Positions 46,701 through 59,219 of a DNA stretch of 64,000 nucleotides are shown piece by piece. This DNA is from Syngnathus acus (Eukaryota; Chordata; Actinopteri; Syngnathiformes; Syngnathidae): assembly GCF_901709675.1 (NCBI RefSeq), contig NC_051087.1:6343001-6407000 (forward strand), read 5' to 3'. The position numbers were made by a program, and so were the translations under genes. Under the pieces are notes generated by a model, which did not search any database, was not told where the DNA came from, and saw only the letters and a program-made list of their open reading frames with translations. Every line of letters starts with the position of its first letter. The stretch's first letter is position 1.

Positions 46701-49700
46701 AGTTAAGAGTGTTTCGTTTCTTTACTAACTGTGCTGAATGTTTCAAGCACATCTTTGAAAGCCTCCCCGACAGACAGACAGACAGACAGAAGGTCGACAT
46801 CAAGGTCGGCCTGTGACAGGAAGAACAGTATTGTTATCATGCATGTTGTGTTGATGTACGGTAGAGTGTATGTAGGTGAAGTGCCATTTGGCTAGTTGTC
46901 ACTGGACGTCCTTCTTTCAGACAACACAGGGTATTTTGAGGTTTGGGATCCACCCTGTACTTTAGGGTGGAGTCTCACAACAATTTTTTTTATATTCTTA
47001 GTGTTGCGCCCATGTGTGTCAAAATATACACATCTATGTTTAGCTTCTTTTTTTTTTTTTGAGTGTCTGTCCAAAAGGGTTGAGAGAGGAAAAGGTCTGC
47101 CATCTGTGTGAGAAAATGGAAGGAATACTTATTGGACTTTGGCTTCAAATAAAAATATATTTGATATTTGTATCATTACTTAATTTGTTGATCATTGTTT
47201 TCATGTTCAATTTTTGTTGCTTGGAGTAGTCAAAGTTGTTTATGGATGGACAATGGAGCACAATTTGTTCGGAGGTGCTGGTTATCTTAATTTCAAATCA
47301 ATTTTCCTTGGAAATGATGTAAAATGAATTACTATTACACATCACGATGATTAAAATTCCAACTTTCCCATGGTCATTGCTGCAAGAAACACCTAATAGT
47401 ATTTAAATGTTTCCAAATCTCCTCTTGTGCCTTCCAGAGCGTGGAGACAGTCTAGATGGGAGTCGGGCATGTGGGGGCCAAGCTGTGGGTGCAGGAGGTG
47501 TGGACTTGCCCATGAGGGCGCTGCCCCAAGAGCGACCCAGAAGGAGCAAAGAGGAGCTGAGGGAACTATGGAGAACAGCCATCCTGCAACAAATCCTCCT
47601 GCAAAGGATGGAACGGGAGAACCAGAAACTACAGGGTGAGTTGAACGGATGAAAAGTTGCAGGAAACCCTTGGACTGTGCACACAAGTTTATATGACAGT
47701 CTTTATTATGATGCCTTAATAATAATGTAACACAAGTCTAATCCTCATATTTGGCAGTCTGGATTTTGAGTTATGCTTACACATGCATGATTGGTGATCA
47801 AGTGCACAGCTTTTCTTTCCTTAACCATTTAAATTCAGCACATTACAGACATATAGATAAATTCTATTACTGTATATTTGTTTGGCACTTGTCATATCCA
47901 AGGGTGTGTTAAATATTCCACCCATTTCCTGACGTAGTTGGCTTGTACCAACACACTGCTAAGTGTGTGCCACTCCCCCGACTGATTTATTGCCTACTTA
48001 GCAAGGTGTTGGTGTTATATGTGGGTCAAGAGTGATGTAAGAAAATCAAAGCTGATCTTTGACCAAACTCTTGTTTAGCCCTTTCTTTATTGATGTCAGA
48101 CGCGTCAAAACACAACTTTTTTTTTTTCCTTTTTCCCCCCCTCTCTGTGAGCTTGGGACATGCCTCTATGGCACTTGTGTGTCTGCGTGGAACTTGGCTC
48201 CTCGTTGCTGTCTTGTAACCATTTTTCCACAACATATTAGTTGGTGGAATAAAAATTTCATTTCAAGGACAGACGCAGTACATCAGAACCTCTAAAATAC
48301 AGTCAAGAATCTAAAGTTGAAAACTAAAGGTTTTGGGAGGCTAGTCGACCTCTGTTTTGTTTGTATTTCCCCAAAGAGATAATAATAATGAACATTGAAT
48401 GATATAGACTATAAATGGTTTGTTTCTTTGAATTTAATCAACTTGGATGGTTGAGGCTACAAAGAGCTCTTACATATTGTATATTAATGAACATGACAAA
48501 AAGTAGAGCCGTACCATATCGAAGTGAATCATAATCCCATTGAATTGAACCAAATCCAATCGTTACCTTTCAAAACTTTTCAGTACTTATTTAAGGACTA
48601 CTGGTTTAATTGGGAAACGTTGCGAGTAAAAGTTAAGGTTTTTTTAAATTGCTCAACTCTGTGTGTGTGTGTTCTATACGTGTGTGTCTGTATGCATGCG
48701 CAAGTGAGTGCACTCGTGCGTCCGTCTATGCGTGCATGCGTCAGCCAAGTCCTGTGTGTCGTCTCACCATTGCTTTTTGCGTGTTATCATGGGAGGAGTT
48801 TTCCAGAGAAAGGCAGCTCTGGTATACGAGGCAATACGGTTGTGCTGGGTTTGACCGTGTCCTGGGTCACAGCCGCTGAGTGTTTCCTTATGGACTTGAC
48901 TCCAGTCTGCTGATAAGAACCAAAGTATCTATTCTTAACCTGTGTGTGACAGCTTTCTGCTCTGTCCAAAAACACATTTCAACGGATTATAGCTGGGGTG
49001 TTATCACAATGACATCACGTCACTTTTTGCCAATTCATTTGGTACAGGGGAGCGCTTGTCATTTCTTTGCTTGCTTAATAATTGCTAATAATAATAGGGG
49101 AGTGGGTTAGGAAAGCATTCTGGATCATGCTGTGGTCTCTGACTCTTCTGTTGTGTCGTGATGATGTCATTTGTAGTACTTCTGCCAAGTTGCAGCTGGT
49201 CACATCGAGAAGACCACAGATTGGAGAAAAAGAGAGGGGAACGCAGTTGACAGACAAGACAAATGGGCTGAGCAGGAGAAGCGAGTTGAGTTTCGACACG
49301 ATGACGACAAGAGAAGAATGGGGCTGTGAGTTAAGAGATTGGGGAGGCAGCGGGAGGAAGGGCGTTGTCAAAAACAGGAACAGATTAGGCCCTCTGGGCG
49401 TGCACTCACCTTCTTTGAAGGCTGTTAACGGAAATTTACAAGTTGTCCATTTATATGTGTGTTTTCGTGACTCTGTGTGATGAATGAACGACACTAAGCA
49501 TTAAAGAGGAAATGAAGTCATTTTTTCCCCCCTTACAATAATATATTCTATGCGCCCCCACTAGTCTTAACACTGCATTCTGATTAAGGTTGCATTTGTG
49601 GAATTGGAATTAAGCAGAAAAGTCCACCTGTTTTTAGCCATCTCTGGAGGCGGCCATTTTTCCCCACCGACTTGCTGTCGACTCATCACTGCTCATCTGT

Positions 49701-52700
49701 TTTGTGGCTTTGGTCATGTAGACGAGTGGACCAGCATTCCACAGTCCATAATCATCTACTTGATCAACTCTATGTAAATGACAAATGGTGGTCTCACCAC
49801 ATGCGGCAGAGAAGTGCTCGCTAGACACATTTATAAACATTAACTGAAAGTAATAGTTCTTTTATGTACATTGAATACAATCCACAGAGCAAAAACGAAA
49901 GTTTTATTATTCTTTTTTTTCTTCATGTGCGTTTCTTGTTTGTGTGTGTTTCAGCTTCTGAAAGTGATTTGCAAAACAAACGTCTCAAGCTGGACTATGA
50001 GGAAATCACCCCATGTCTAAAAGAGGTCACATTGGTCTGGGAGAAGATGCTGGGAACTCCTGGAAGGGCAAAGGTCAAGTTTGACCACGAAACCATACAT
50101 TTGTCAGTCGCGCAAGGTGTGTTTGCCTTTGTATATCAGTACTGGCTTTGCTGCTATCTGCAAATATTGACCAAAGCTTGATGTATAATGCTCCTGACTA
50201 GAACTGTGCACTGATACAACCTCTTTCCTTATCAGCTTTGGCCCTTTCCCCCAGAGCTGCAAAGGAATTTGATTTGATCCTGTTCGTGGTTCTCTTTGAA
50301 CTACTTGTTTTTTTTCCCCCCCCTTTCATTTGTCTTGCGGGAATGTTTTATGTGAAGAAAGGGGAGTTTCGACTACTACTAGTATTAATACCTAACTGGA
50401 TCCTGGTTGTTCTGCACAATACAACATGCTGTCATTATGCATCGCAGAGAATAAATAGAAAGTCTGGATATCCCGAATATGTTTGAAATAGGAATAATTA
50501 TCCGTTGCCGTGGGGAAAACATAACATCCTTTCAGTTTGTAATATTTCTAAGAGCTCCCAACTCGGGTAAACAAACCAACATCAGACACCATTTTGTGGG
50601 TAGGTGGGGGGATTCAGCGATGGATGTGGTCTGCCCTCAAGCAGCTTTCAATCAAACTTCCTCTCCACCCTACGCAACTCTTGTTCTGTTGGCTACAGGG
50701 GTGCCGAGGCAGCATCGAGGAGAGATCTGGAAGTTCCTCTCTGAACAGTACCTGCTCAAGCAGACGGTTCCATCTCGACCACCGACCAATGACGCGCCAT
50801 ACAAAGAACTGCTCAAACAGCTCACATCGCAACAACACGCCATCCTCATTGATCTGGGTAACACACTATGCACTATGCAATGGAACCTCGCTTTTCACAA
50901 TTAGACTGTTCCACCCAGTCTGACTAAAACCGAATCATACGAAAACCAAAGCCATATTTCCCATAATTATCCAATAAATGAGTTTCATGCAACCAACAAC
51001 AAACATGCATTTCATAGTTAGTATAGTGTTACGCATGGAAAATACTGTCAAATAAATGACATTTAACACCACTTTTACCTCTGTTGAAGACTATTGGGGA
51101 ATGGAAGATGACAAGGACAGAGGGAATAAGGGGCCATTTCTGACCCAATATCAGATGGTTGTTATGATAATGTTAAATAACAGTGGGAAACTTGGAAAAC
51201 ATTCAAAACACAGACTCAAAGGAAGCAAGGTGACATGAGAAAGATGTACAAATTATGATTGTCGAGTGCTGCCCTGTCTCTCACCCATCAGATGAACAAT
51301 ACGCGCAGACACACACTTTTCCTTCAGGCAAGGGAGGCAGTCGAGGCATAGACACAAGCAAAAGCAAAATAGCCCCCACAGCACATTCCACACATACGCA
51401 CTCACACGGTTGCCATTGTCTTTGTTGAGGTTTTGTCGTCTCTCACTGTAAGTGGAGAAGTCCTCAGCCCACACCTGCCAATTATCAACACATCCACCTA
51501 GGGATGACTTGTAGCCATCCTCACTCCTCATTGTGTTGTCATTTATTTCAGTAGACATGTCAGTCATGTCAACTGTTTGACATGAAGCTTTTTTAAGGAG
51601 GGTGTACACAAAGCCAAATACGCGTGCGTGTTTTTCGGAACGTGTTTCTAAGCATGAGGCCTCGGAAGTGAAAATTCTAGCGTCAGCAGAGATACATGCA
51701 CTCGAAGGCATTGGTGTCTGAGTTGGTGTTAGATATGAATAAAGTGATTGTATTTAGGCCATTGATCTCGTGTAACATTGGCTAATGATTTCTTGCGGCA
51801 TAAGCGTAACATGACTTTTGTCTCGTCTCTCAGGTCGTACTTTTCCCACTCATCCCTATTTCCAAGCCCAGCTGGGGGCGGGACAACTATCTCTGTATAA
51901 TATCCTCAAGGCCTACTCGCTGCTGGACCCTGAGGTATTGAATGGCTTCTGTACACTCCCCCCCCCCCCTTTGTATCTGCATAAATGTCACATTTACATC
52001 ATCGTTCCTCTAGGTGGGCTACTGCCAGGGCTTGTCCTTCATTGCTGGAGTTTTGCTCTTACACATGGGGGAAGAAGACGCCTTCAACATGCTCAAATTT
52101 CTCATGTATGATGTCGGCCTCCGCAAACAGTACAGGCCTGATATGATTATCCTGCAGGTAAAATGCAGCGCCAATCCCTATTTTTTTTTTCTCAATAATT
52201 AAGGGATTATTGGATCACTTAAATATTTGCAATGAGTAAAAAGATGTGACCGCGGGTTACAGTCTACAATGATTTAGTCACACTCATCAAGCAGTCTTGG
52301 TGATGAAATCATTGTGAAGGTCGTGTTTTGATATTGTTGCTATAAGATTAAAATAGATTATGTTAGCCAATTATGAACAATTTTAATGAAGTAAAGCCAC
52401 ACAATAGCTTACTTGTGTTGCTTGGAAATGAAAAGGAAAATGTTTGGCTTTACTCTCACCGCCAGCAAGAATGAGGAACACTGTATTTCATGTGTGCTTC
52501 CTACAAGATTCAGATGTACCAGTTGTCACGTCTGCTCCATGACTATCACCGGGATCTCTACAGCCACTTGGAGGAACAGGAGATCGGGCCCAGCCTGTAC
52601 GCCACGCCGTGGTTCCTCACCGCCTTTGCGTCGCACTTCCCCCTCGGCTTTGTGGCCAGAGTCTTTGGTATGATTTATGCATATTTTCTAATGGACCTTG

Positions 52701-55700
52701 GGACCCTAATGAGGCCAATATACTACAGAAAAAAGATGTTTGGAAAATTTCAATTTTGATTTTTTTTTTTCTTAATAAGGGTACACCACAGTATTCTGAC
52801 AAGACTTTTAATTCAGATATGAAATCAATGCAAAACACTGAATTAAGTGTTTCCCGTACTGTTTTCAAACAATCCAATATTTCCGCTGTTGAGCATTCAC
52901 ACCTTCTTATGTGATGTTTGTTCATGCATGTAAACAACCTTGGTCACACCCACACTCTTGTGTCATGTCTGTACTTTCCCCTTGTTACTTCATCTCCATA
53001 TTTTTCACGCCCGATTTCTTACGTGGTGCTCAGTTACTGAGCGAGGCTCAGTTACTGAGCGAGACTCAGTGTCTCCTTGGGCTCATCGCAGCGTGACTGT
53101 GTTTGTGTGCGTATGTGCATGGACAAGTGTTGGTTTTGTACATTGGGCTTGATGCCTCCACTCCCACTCTTTTTAAATGCTTGTATGTTCTCATGTAACC
53201 TTCACCACACCCTCATGTATTAAAAGCATGCATTCACACACCTATTTTAGCGAACCATATCATGTTTTCATCTTTGCTCAAACAAGTTGTTAACACTAAT
53301 GAATGCACTGATTAAATAGAAAGTCCCATCAGCCCGCGTTGTCCAATTATTCTATTCAACGGGTCACGTTTGTTCATTTTCTTTCCTTTCGTCAGACATG
53401 TTGTTCCTCCAGGGGTCAGAGGTCATCTTCAAGGTGGCCCTAAGTCTCCTGGGGAGCCACAAGCCTCTGATCTTGCAACATGACAGCCTGGAGTCCATTG
53501 TGGACTTCATCAAGACCACACTGCCCAACCTGGGCCTAGTGCAGATGGAAAAAACCATCAATCAGGTGAGAGCGATGAAACCAACCTCCTAACTCTTTCG
53601 TCATTTCTTTCCTCGCGTCATCGAGCAATTATTTACCTGTTGATGAATTTGTTAACAATGGAGTGTCTGCAGCAGCCAGCAACAAGGTCAAAATAGTTTT
53701 GTCTCAAGAAACTTTTGTCTCCTTGTGTGGGGGACGCTGCCGCAAGCTTGCCCTCTAATTCTCGGTTGCCGTAGTGACAGGTGCCTCTCTCCATGAAGTA
53801 TGAATGTTTATGTGAAAAGCAACGGCCGCGTTGACAGCAGTGGCTCAACTTTCAAGTGTGAGCACTTGGTGTGGTCGCTCAGCTGTGAGAGCTGCGCTCC
53901 ATCTCTTTCCAGGCCTGTTTGAACTTGTTGTGGCCTCAAAGCCGCTTCCACTCATCCATGGACAGGCTGCTTTTTGTTTAACTCTGTTTTATAGGTCAAA
54001 TTTAAAGGAGCCAAGGGTGGTCGGTCATAAATATGGAGAAAGCGCTTCTCTCTCTCGTCCATCTTTTTGCATAATGTCTTGGCGGAGGTGAATAAACACG
54101 CCTTACTTTACAGCGAGCCGGTCTGGGTGTGGTAACACTGCCTTTTAACGCCTGCAGTCAGGAAGTCACTCTAGGCAGGGCCAAAAAGCTCAGCCAGATG
54201 TGTTGACACTGGTGAGAAATTCATCTTCAGGGGAAAAAAAACATTCTATAATTGGTACGTCTACGGTTTTAACGGCTGTGCAAAATGGATCATTGTTTTA
54301 ATCTTACATGTTAATCAAAACACACCCTAACTCTTGTTACAGTTTGATTGTCTTCTCTTTTAATATAATTTTTTTTTCTCATTTGTCATAGAAATCCGAA
54401 CATGGAGATAACAGATCAGACAATGGCATTAACTAAAATTTAAAAAAACATCAGATTTGGTCACAGACTTGTTGGAACTAAATATTAATTTTCCCATTAC
54501 TAACTAAAGCCTATACACTTTTGACCATCTGAGTTCAAAACGGTCAGCTGAAGAAGTCACAGTGAGAAAAGAACAAAGGTATAAATTTGTCTTTTCAGCT
54601 ACTGGTGTGGAATTCCTGAGATTGAGTTTCTAACAGGACATGTAAATGAGTGCGCATTTTTCTTTTGGCTTAAATTCACTGAAGTAATGCTTCCACTCCG
54701 TGTGGTTCACTTCACGGGTGTGATTTTGTGTCTTGCCAGCAACAACATTAGATCATGACGAAACGCAAAAAGCTGCCCTTTGTGTCTTGTGATGATGTGA
54801 GCTGCTGATGGGTGGAGCTCATTTAGTCTCCTGCAGTGGCATTCAAAACCATCAGCAGTACACTCCAAAAGAGTTGAATGATTCATCATGTTCCCCTTGA
54901 GCCATGATTTTTCCCTCCTTCTGTCAGTAGTTTTGACTAATACTTAGCGTGGTGGTAATTTGTACCTTTGTATGAGTCAAACATGTTATCAGGTAGCTCC
55001 GGAAGTATGCATTGACTTTATAATTGGAATGAAGTCGCAAGTAGTAGCAAGTGAGTCATGTAGTAGCTTGCTAGTATGTCATGTCATGTTGACTATAGGC
55101 AGCCTGGGGTGTTACTCACGTTTCGCTCATACCGCTCAGACACCCTACAGAAAGTGGAGTGATGTGGTATTCGAAGAAAAAAATTTCCAAACAACAACAC
55201 AGTGCAACAAAATACATTCTTGAATGCTGTCTGACTTCTGATTAGTTTCGCTTTCAAAAAGAAAGTAAATTGAATTCACTGTTTTGGGGACAAACGATCA
55301 TTAATACCTACTGTTGGTAAAAGGGATACAGTTGGGCCCATATTTGTCCCTGTAAGTAAAATCTACAGTTGTCAAAATGTACCCCATAAGTTTTATTATT
55401 GGACCTTTTCCAAGATATAAGTGTTCCCGAGCTGTAAAAGATAAAGTAGCCAACATCTATTTCATCATTTTTACGCTTGATTGCAGGTTTGTGAGATGGA
55501 TGTATCCAAGCAGCTCCAGGCGTATGAGGTGGAGTACCACGTCTTGCAGGATGAACTCCTGGACACTCCCCCGACCCTGAATCAACAGCAGCGTACTGCG
55601 CAGATGGAGAGGACCAATCAGAGCCTGAGACAGCAGAACCTTGATCTTCTCGAGGAGCTGCAGGTCCATACAGTACACTCATCAATAGAACTTTCATTCA

Positions 55701-56069
55701 TCCATTCTCTTAACACAGTCATCAACTGTTCAGGTGTCGTACGCTCGGGTGTGCAGCCTAGAAAGTCGATTGGCGGCGCTGGTACAGTCGGAGAGCAAGC
55801 TAAAGGAGCAGGTTTCCTCTCTGGAGCTGGAGAAGGAGCAGTTGGCGAGCACAGCCACGCGTCTCCAGAAGCTGCTCGCCGGCCTGGGCATACCAACGAC
55901 TCCTGATGGCCACAGACTGCCCCAGGTCGATGAGGAATTACACGCACCCCGAGTCCCAGCGGGGGCCACGGTGGGTACACAAGCAGGCCACGACGGTAGG
56001 ACGATGGACCCGCTGTGCCAACCCTTGCGTGTAGTTGAGAAGGTGGTCAATGGACAAGGGGAAACTTGA
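32961..56069 (+). CDS. tbc1d1: TBC1 domain family member 1, Rab GTPase-activating protein
   Basis: A Rab-GAP (Rab8/10/14 type) that restrains GLUT4 vesicle movement until phosphorylated by Akt or AMPK. Coding exons: 32961-33413, 39783-40379, 41287-41376, 41457-41561, 41986-42118, 42233-42324, 42849-42965, 43110-43238, 43353-43489, 43654-43920, 44508-44618 and 45087-45200 (cassettes), 45342-45475, 47438-47635, 49955-50116, 50699-50857, 51834-51934, 52014-52157, 52508-52667, 53396-53565, 55487-55663 and 55734-56069. All joints keep frame: 1361 aa with both cassettes, 1286 without. Domain order: two PTB domains, Ser/Pro-rich regulatory region, TBC domain (about 947-1165), C-terminal coiled coil. 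Catalytic Arg1001 (IxxDxxR) and Gln1038 (YxQG) are present. Human order pgm2-tbc1d1 supports tbc1d1 over tbc1d4. The last exon is the least conserved part. Confidence 0.96.
34658..34796. repeat. (TA)n arrays within an AT palindrome
   Basis: Two TA arrays (about 34662-34706 and 34739-34774) flank AAATTAAAATTAAAAATAAA. The sequence ATAAAATAATAATA before the second array is mirrored by TATTATTATTTTAT after it, making an imperfect inverted repeat that could extrude a cruciform. Located in tbc1d1 intron 1. Confidence 0.95.
35875..35943 (+). CDS. tbc1d1: candidate alternative first exon of tbc1d1
   Basis: In the 6.4 kb intron between coding exons 1 and 2, an ATG opens a 23-codon frame, [20 protein letters not shown] then AKD, ending exactly at a consensus donor GAT|GTAAGT. 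It ends in phase 0, which matches the phase-0 acceptor of the exon at 39783 ([10 protein letters not shown]). Splicing would make a protein lacking most of the first PTB domain. As an internal exon (acceptor GTGGTAG at 35870) it would be 73 bp and break the frame, so a first exon is the better reading. The basic, non-random peptide supports coding; no transcript evidence is available here. Confidence 0.5.
39783..42118 (+). CDS. tbc1d1: tbc1d1 exons for second PTB domain
   Basis: Coding exons 39783-40379, 41287-41376, 41457-41561 and 41986-42118. The second PTB begins at [20 protein letters not shown] (about 218), is interrupted by a roughly 95-residue Gly/Ser/Pro insert, and resumes with [20 protein letters not shown], then [14 protein letters not shown] and [12 protein letters not shown]. 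The insert has KRDPSFPSL (Ser305), which fits an AMPK site. The MRKSFSQP motif holding human Ser237 is not seen. Confidence 0.93.
43110..43920 (+). CDS. tbc1d1: tbc1d1 regulatory-region exons with Akt/AMPK site
   Basis: Exons 43110-43238, 43353-43489 and 43654-43920. [16 protein letters not shown] is the conserved block before the Ser-rich region. The third exon carries [12 protein letters not shown], in which Thr658 aligns with human Thr596 (RRRANTLSH), the Akt/AMPK target, and [17 protein letters not shown], matching RKLMRYHSVSTETPHE. It ends in phase 2, the entry phase of the cassette exons. Confidence 0.93.
44508..44618 (+). CDS. tbc1d1: tbc1d1 cassette exon 1 (Ser/Pro-rich)
   Basis: 111 bp between CTTCTCAG and GTGAGA, phase 2 to phase 2, so it can be skipped without changing the frame. 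It reads [13 protein letters not shown], a Ser/Pro run and [10 protein letters not shown]. Its position matches the first of the exons added in the muscle-type long isoform of mammalian TBC1D1; sequence similarity is only compositional. Confidence 0.65.
45087..45200 (+). CDS. tbc1d1: tbc1d1 cassette exon 2 (long-isoform exon)
   Basis: 114 bp between CATCAG and GTACAT, phase 2 to phase 2. It encodes [20 protein letters not shown] then VEE, closely resembling the [21 protein letters not shown] segment of the mammalian long isoform. This supports an ancient, regulated cassette, probably muscle-enriched by analogy. Confidence 0.82.
45342..47635 (+). CDS. tbc1d1: tbc1d1 exons linking cassettes to GAP domain
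   Basis: Exons 45342-45475 and 47438-47635. The first holds [20 protein letters not shown], a highly conserved block. The second starts with a Gly-rich variable segment and continues [20 protein letters not shown] and [10 protein letters not shown], a helical segment that precedes the GAP domain. Confidence 0.92.
45705..45890. repeat. dispersed fish repeat (SINE-like)
   Basis: Contains GTGTCCTTGAGCAAGACACT followed by GAACCCC, then CAGCGTCTTGCATGGCAGC and GTGCGTGAATGGGTG. This block is recalled as an abundant interspersed fish repeat. It lies in the tbc1d1 intron after the RHSWRQQIF exon. The exact family and ends were not determined. Confidence 0.6.
49502..49700. repeat. dispersed repeat copy B (related to 10980-11250)
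   Basis: A diverged second copy of the block at 10980-11250, in the same orientation, with GGAGGCGGCCATTTT and CTTGCTGTCGACT matching GGGGGCGGCCATTTT and CTGGCTGTCGGCT. It is truncated before the CCAAT inverted pair seen in copy A. Located in the tbc1d1 intron before exon 49955. Confidence 0.55.
50699..53565 (+). CDS. tbc1d1: tbc1d1 exons for TBC Rab-GAP domain
   Basis: Exons 50699-50857, 51834-51934, 52014-52157, 52508-52667 and 53396-53565. The domain opens [14 protein letters not shown] and has [15 protein letters not shown] with finger Arg1001 and [14 protein letters not shown] with finger Gln1038, then [20 protein letters not shown] and the closing helices ending MEKTINQ. Both catalytic fingers are present, so GAP activity is expected. 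The 52508 exon uses a CTACAAG acceptor with a weak pyrimidine tract. Confidence 0.96.
53028..53068. repeat. 18 bp tandem repeat
   Basis: GCTCAGTTACTGAGCGAG occurs twice in tandem and is followed by a partial third CTCAGTG. Each unit contains the near-palindrome CTCAGTTACTGAG. It lies in the intron between the last two TBC-domain exons. Confidence 0.8.
53566..55486 (+). other. tbc1d1: tbc1d1 intron, nothing further recognised
   Basis: Sequence between the last TBC-domain exon and the coiled-coil exon. No additional in-frame exon, RNA gene or defined transposon was recognised. Confidence 0.6.
55487..56069 (+). CDS. tbc1d1: tbc1d1 C-terminal coiled-coil exons
   Basis: Exons 55487-55663 and 55734-56069. 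[20 protein letters not shown] is highly conserved in the family. Leucine- and glutamate-rich heptads follow ([36 protein letters not shown] then SLELEKEQL). The final 50 or so residues are poorly conserved and end VVNGQGET before TGA. Confidence 0.88.
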
Positions 56070-57071
56070 TTCTTGATGTATTCTATCCTTTGTTTGACAT
56101 CCGGGCCTCTTTAAAAGAGGAACAGGACAAAAACAGGATCATCTTTTCAAAACCTCTTGTGTGATCAACAAGCATGTGATTTGACCAGCCTGTCCCAAAG
56201 ATGGCGGCACTGTCCGCCCCCTCGGTCCTCACATGAGCACTTGTGCTTGTGTCTGTGACAAGCTCCAAAAGGCCAGCCAGCACACTGTGCGGCCATTTGT
56301 TCCCAAAGAACGTAAAAGTGAGCACGTGTGTGACCGAAAAAGTACATTTCACTCGGAAAACATTGAAAAGTCCAGAAATACACAAGCTGAATGTCGGTGG
56401 CTCATGCATTTCATATTTCATTTGTGTTACAAAAAGAAAAAAAGTCTAAAGTTGTGCCTTCTAGTCAGACTTTTTTTTTTTTTTACTTTAAAGAAACCTC
56501 TTGAGTATATGAACCTTGTGCCATTTGGCTTACACTGTATTCCTTCCACCAGACCTGCAGCTTCAAGCCATGTACGCAAGTGTGTTTGTGCACTGATTGC
56601 AACAATCAGTCGGCGTTACACTGTAAGCATGTTTTATGCCATGCACCTCTTTTGTTTTAAGTGATTGTTCTAATATTGCCAATCTATACTTAAATATATT
56701 CCGTGTCATTTCAACACACCCCAAAATCAAGTTTTCTTTGTATTTGTGTGTAAAAAGCTCTCGCAGATGTCGCACATGCTTAAAGATGGTGTTTTGCTCC
56801 CTCTTGTCTAAACACGCCGAGTACCTAAACACTACTTCATATCATGATTGAGTATTTTAACATTATGACACACAGCATTTAAAGAACATACACTTGATTC
56901 CAGGAACTCTTTGTGGTTAAAGGGAGGGGCACATTAAAAGCATGTCAGAACTAGTTGTACAACAACTGCCATTGTTAGAATTTGAAGGAAGCACTAAACT
57001 CAACTATATTCCTAGATAACATTTCAAAAACAAATACAGCTGTAACAAAGTGCTCATAAATCTGAAAACAC

Positions 57072-57077
57072 AATAAA
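57072..57077 (+). other. tbc1d1: candidate tbc1d1 polyadenylation signal 1
   Basis: AATAAA about 1.0 kb past the stop codon. Together with the signal at 59214 it could give alternative 3' ends; which is used cannot be read from sequence. Confidence 0.4.
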
Positions 57078-59213
57078 TGGTTAAGAATTATTTAATCATA
57101 AAAATAGCTGACAACTATTCTGGATTGTCTGTATTTTGATACAGTGGTGTCTGTGTGCCTTCCTTAAGGACGGAACATGTTTTTCCGGATAATAAATAAA
57201 ACAATTAATCAATCATGAGTCACATTGACAAAATGCCGCTCCGTTGATGTAAGCGCTTGCAGATGAGTCCATAATTAGCTAAAAGCTAACAATTTTCCAC
57301 TGGTATACCTGAAGTGTGCCAACAATTTGGTCTAAAGTAAATTAATGCCGAGCACATGAAAACTGGCCTTTAGTAAGTTTCACACAACAAATGTATTCAC
57401 ATATTTCAGCTCGGATGCACGATTAACGTTGGCCTCAAGGTGATGATCAAAAATGTTAAATCTTGGCAAGGCCGTGTATGCGTGCGACCCAGGGCGTTTC
57501 ATCGCGGCTGCGCAAGCCCACGTTTCCTCATACTTGCCAGAAGTTGCAATGTCTCACATGCCCCAACTGCTAGTTAACACGTTGTCTTTGCCTAAGGTTT
57601 CATTGATGCACACGTGCCGTTTTACAGTTACGTGTTTAAACATAGTTCTTCTTGTTTTTGACTGACATGATTTGAGAACATGAACTTTACCATTTCCTGG
57701 TTTCCGTACATGTCAAAGCAGCAATGATCATTTCAACTGCAAGCTGATTAGAAGATTCAAATGGGTGCTTTGGAAATTGTATTTGTGACTGTGAGAGACT
57801 GGAGGGGTCACAGAAAGGTGGACGGATGTCATTAGAAATTTTCACGGCTCAAATGCAAATGTTCAGCTTCCTTGTTAGAAAGTGGAACGGAGTGCAAAAA
57901 GTTCCAAAGCATTTGACAGTTGGACTTCTGCATTCAAAAGTTTAGAGAAATTCAAATTTAGTTCATTTCCAAATACCACTGAAATGCATTGTATTCTTCT
58001 TTGCCCTTTGGATGACCTCTTCTACTATGACAATCGTATGAGTGAGCCCCTCAAAACACTTTCCCATTCCCAAGTCTTCCACCTTCCCTGTGAACTTCCA
58101 TGGCAACGTTAAGTATGTGGCCAAGAGGTGGACACGCAGGCGCATTGTAGTGATCCTGCTGAGTCACGCACACAGACAAATGGCCGCAGGGAGGGATAGC
58201 GGTTGTAAACACATGTGTGTGCGTTCTGTGTTTGTGTGTCAGGGTGTTACTACTTGTCGGCGAAGGTCAGGCGCCACAGTTTGGGCGTGACCGCCTGTGT
58301 CCTGTCAGCACATCCAGCGTCCACAAAATGTCTCTCTCTTTCTTCTCCACCCTTCCTCGGAGCCAGGGTGTAACCAGGACTCCACTTGTCACTTATTCAC
58401 ATCTGTAACTAGCCAGGAAGGAGAAGGGGGGGGGGGGGGGGTTCTTTGAGCGTGTGTGTGCGTGTGTTTTTTCCCCATCGTGATAAGTCTACAAACCTGA
58501 GATTTGAGTCTTCACAGGTTCTAGCGTTTCCTGTATAGTAACTGAAATCTGGAACCTCCATGTGACGAAATAGTACAAAAACCTTTTTACCGTACTCAAG
58601 TCGAATAGTACTTCTTGTGTATTTATTTATCTACTTTTTATTTTCTACTACCTCCTTTGTAAAATACTTTATAAATTACTTTTTTCAACCCGGCAGATGA
58701 TGACACAATGTGAAAAAGACAAAAATAGAGGATGCAGATGTCTGCCGGTGTTGTCACTGTGCCCCCCCCCTACCCGGCCGTTTAACTCGACCCTCTCCAG
58801 AAGGCAGCCAAGGTGTCATGGCACCAGCTCTTTGGTCTACTTGGCTCACGGCGCTACCGAGGGTTTACTTGGCCTGTCGATGTTGGGTTTCTGTGTGTCA
58901 TTGGGGCCTGCCCGCACTTATGTCACGCCAGTGCAAACTAATCTCCAAAGTTGGTCAGGCCAAGAATTGGCGCTGCCTACTGTTTGGCAGCTTGGATCTG
59001 AGGAATTGTGACATTTGGGTAACAGGAAACGTGGACATGTCGTACAAAGCCATCAGTGCTTGCCTTTGTTTCTGCCTCGCTTTGTTTCTTGTGTTAGCTT
59101 CCTTGAATCATAAAGTGCATCACGCCCTTTCTTAATGAGCTTCGACAAATACAAAACAAATAAGTGTTCTGCCCCCGAGAGATTGTGACTGACAGCAGGC
59201 AGGTTTCTTACAC

Positions 59214-59219
59214 AATAAA
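59214..59219 (+). other. tbc1d1: candidate tbc1d1 polyadenylation signal 2
   Basis: AATAAA followed by GCTGTCTGTTAG and TTATTTCTG, a GU/U-rich downstream context. It lies about 3.1 kb past the stop codon and is a plausible distal polyadenylation site. Confidence 0.4.

Noticed and set aside
51253-51711. 152-codon minus-strand frame
   Set aside because: It lies in a tbc1d1 intron, has no recognisable domain, and lacks splice or promoter support.
32961-56069. Assignment to tbc1d4 (AS160)
   Set aside because: The cassette exon [13 protein letters not shown], the AVQQ motif and the gene order next to pgm2 fit tbc1d1.
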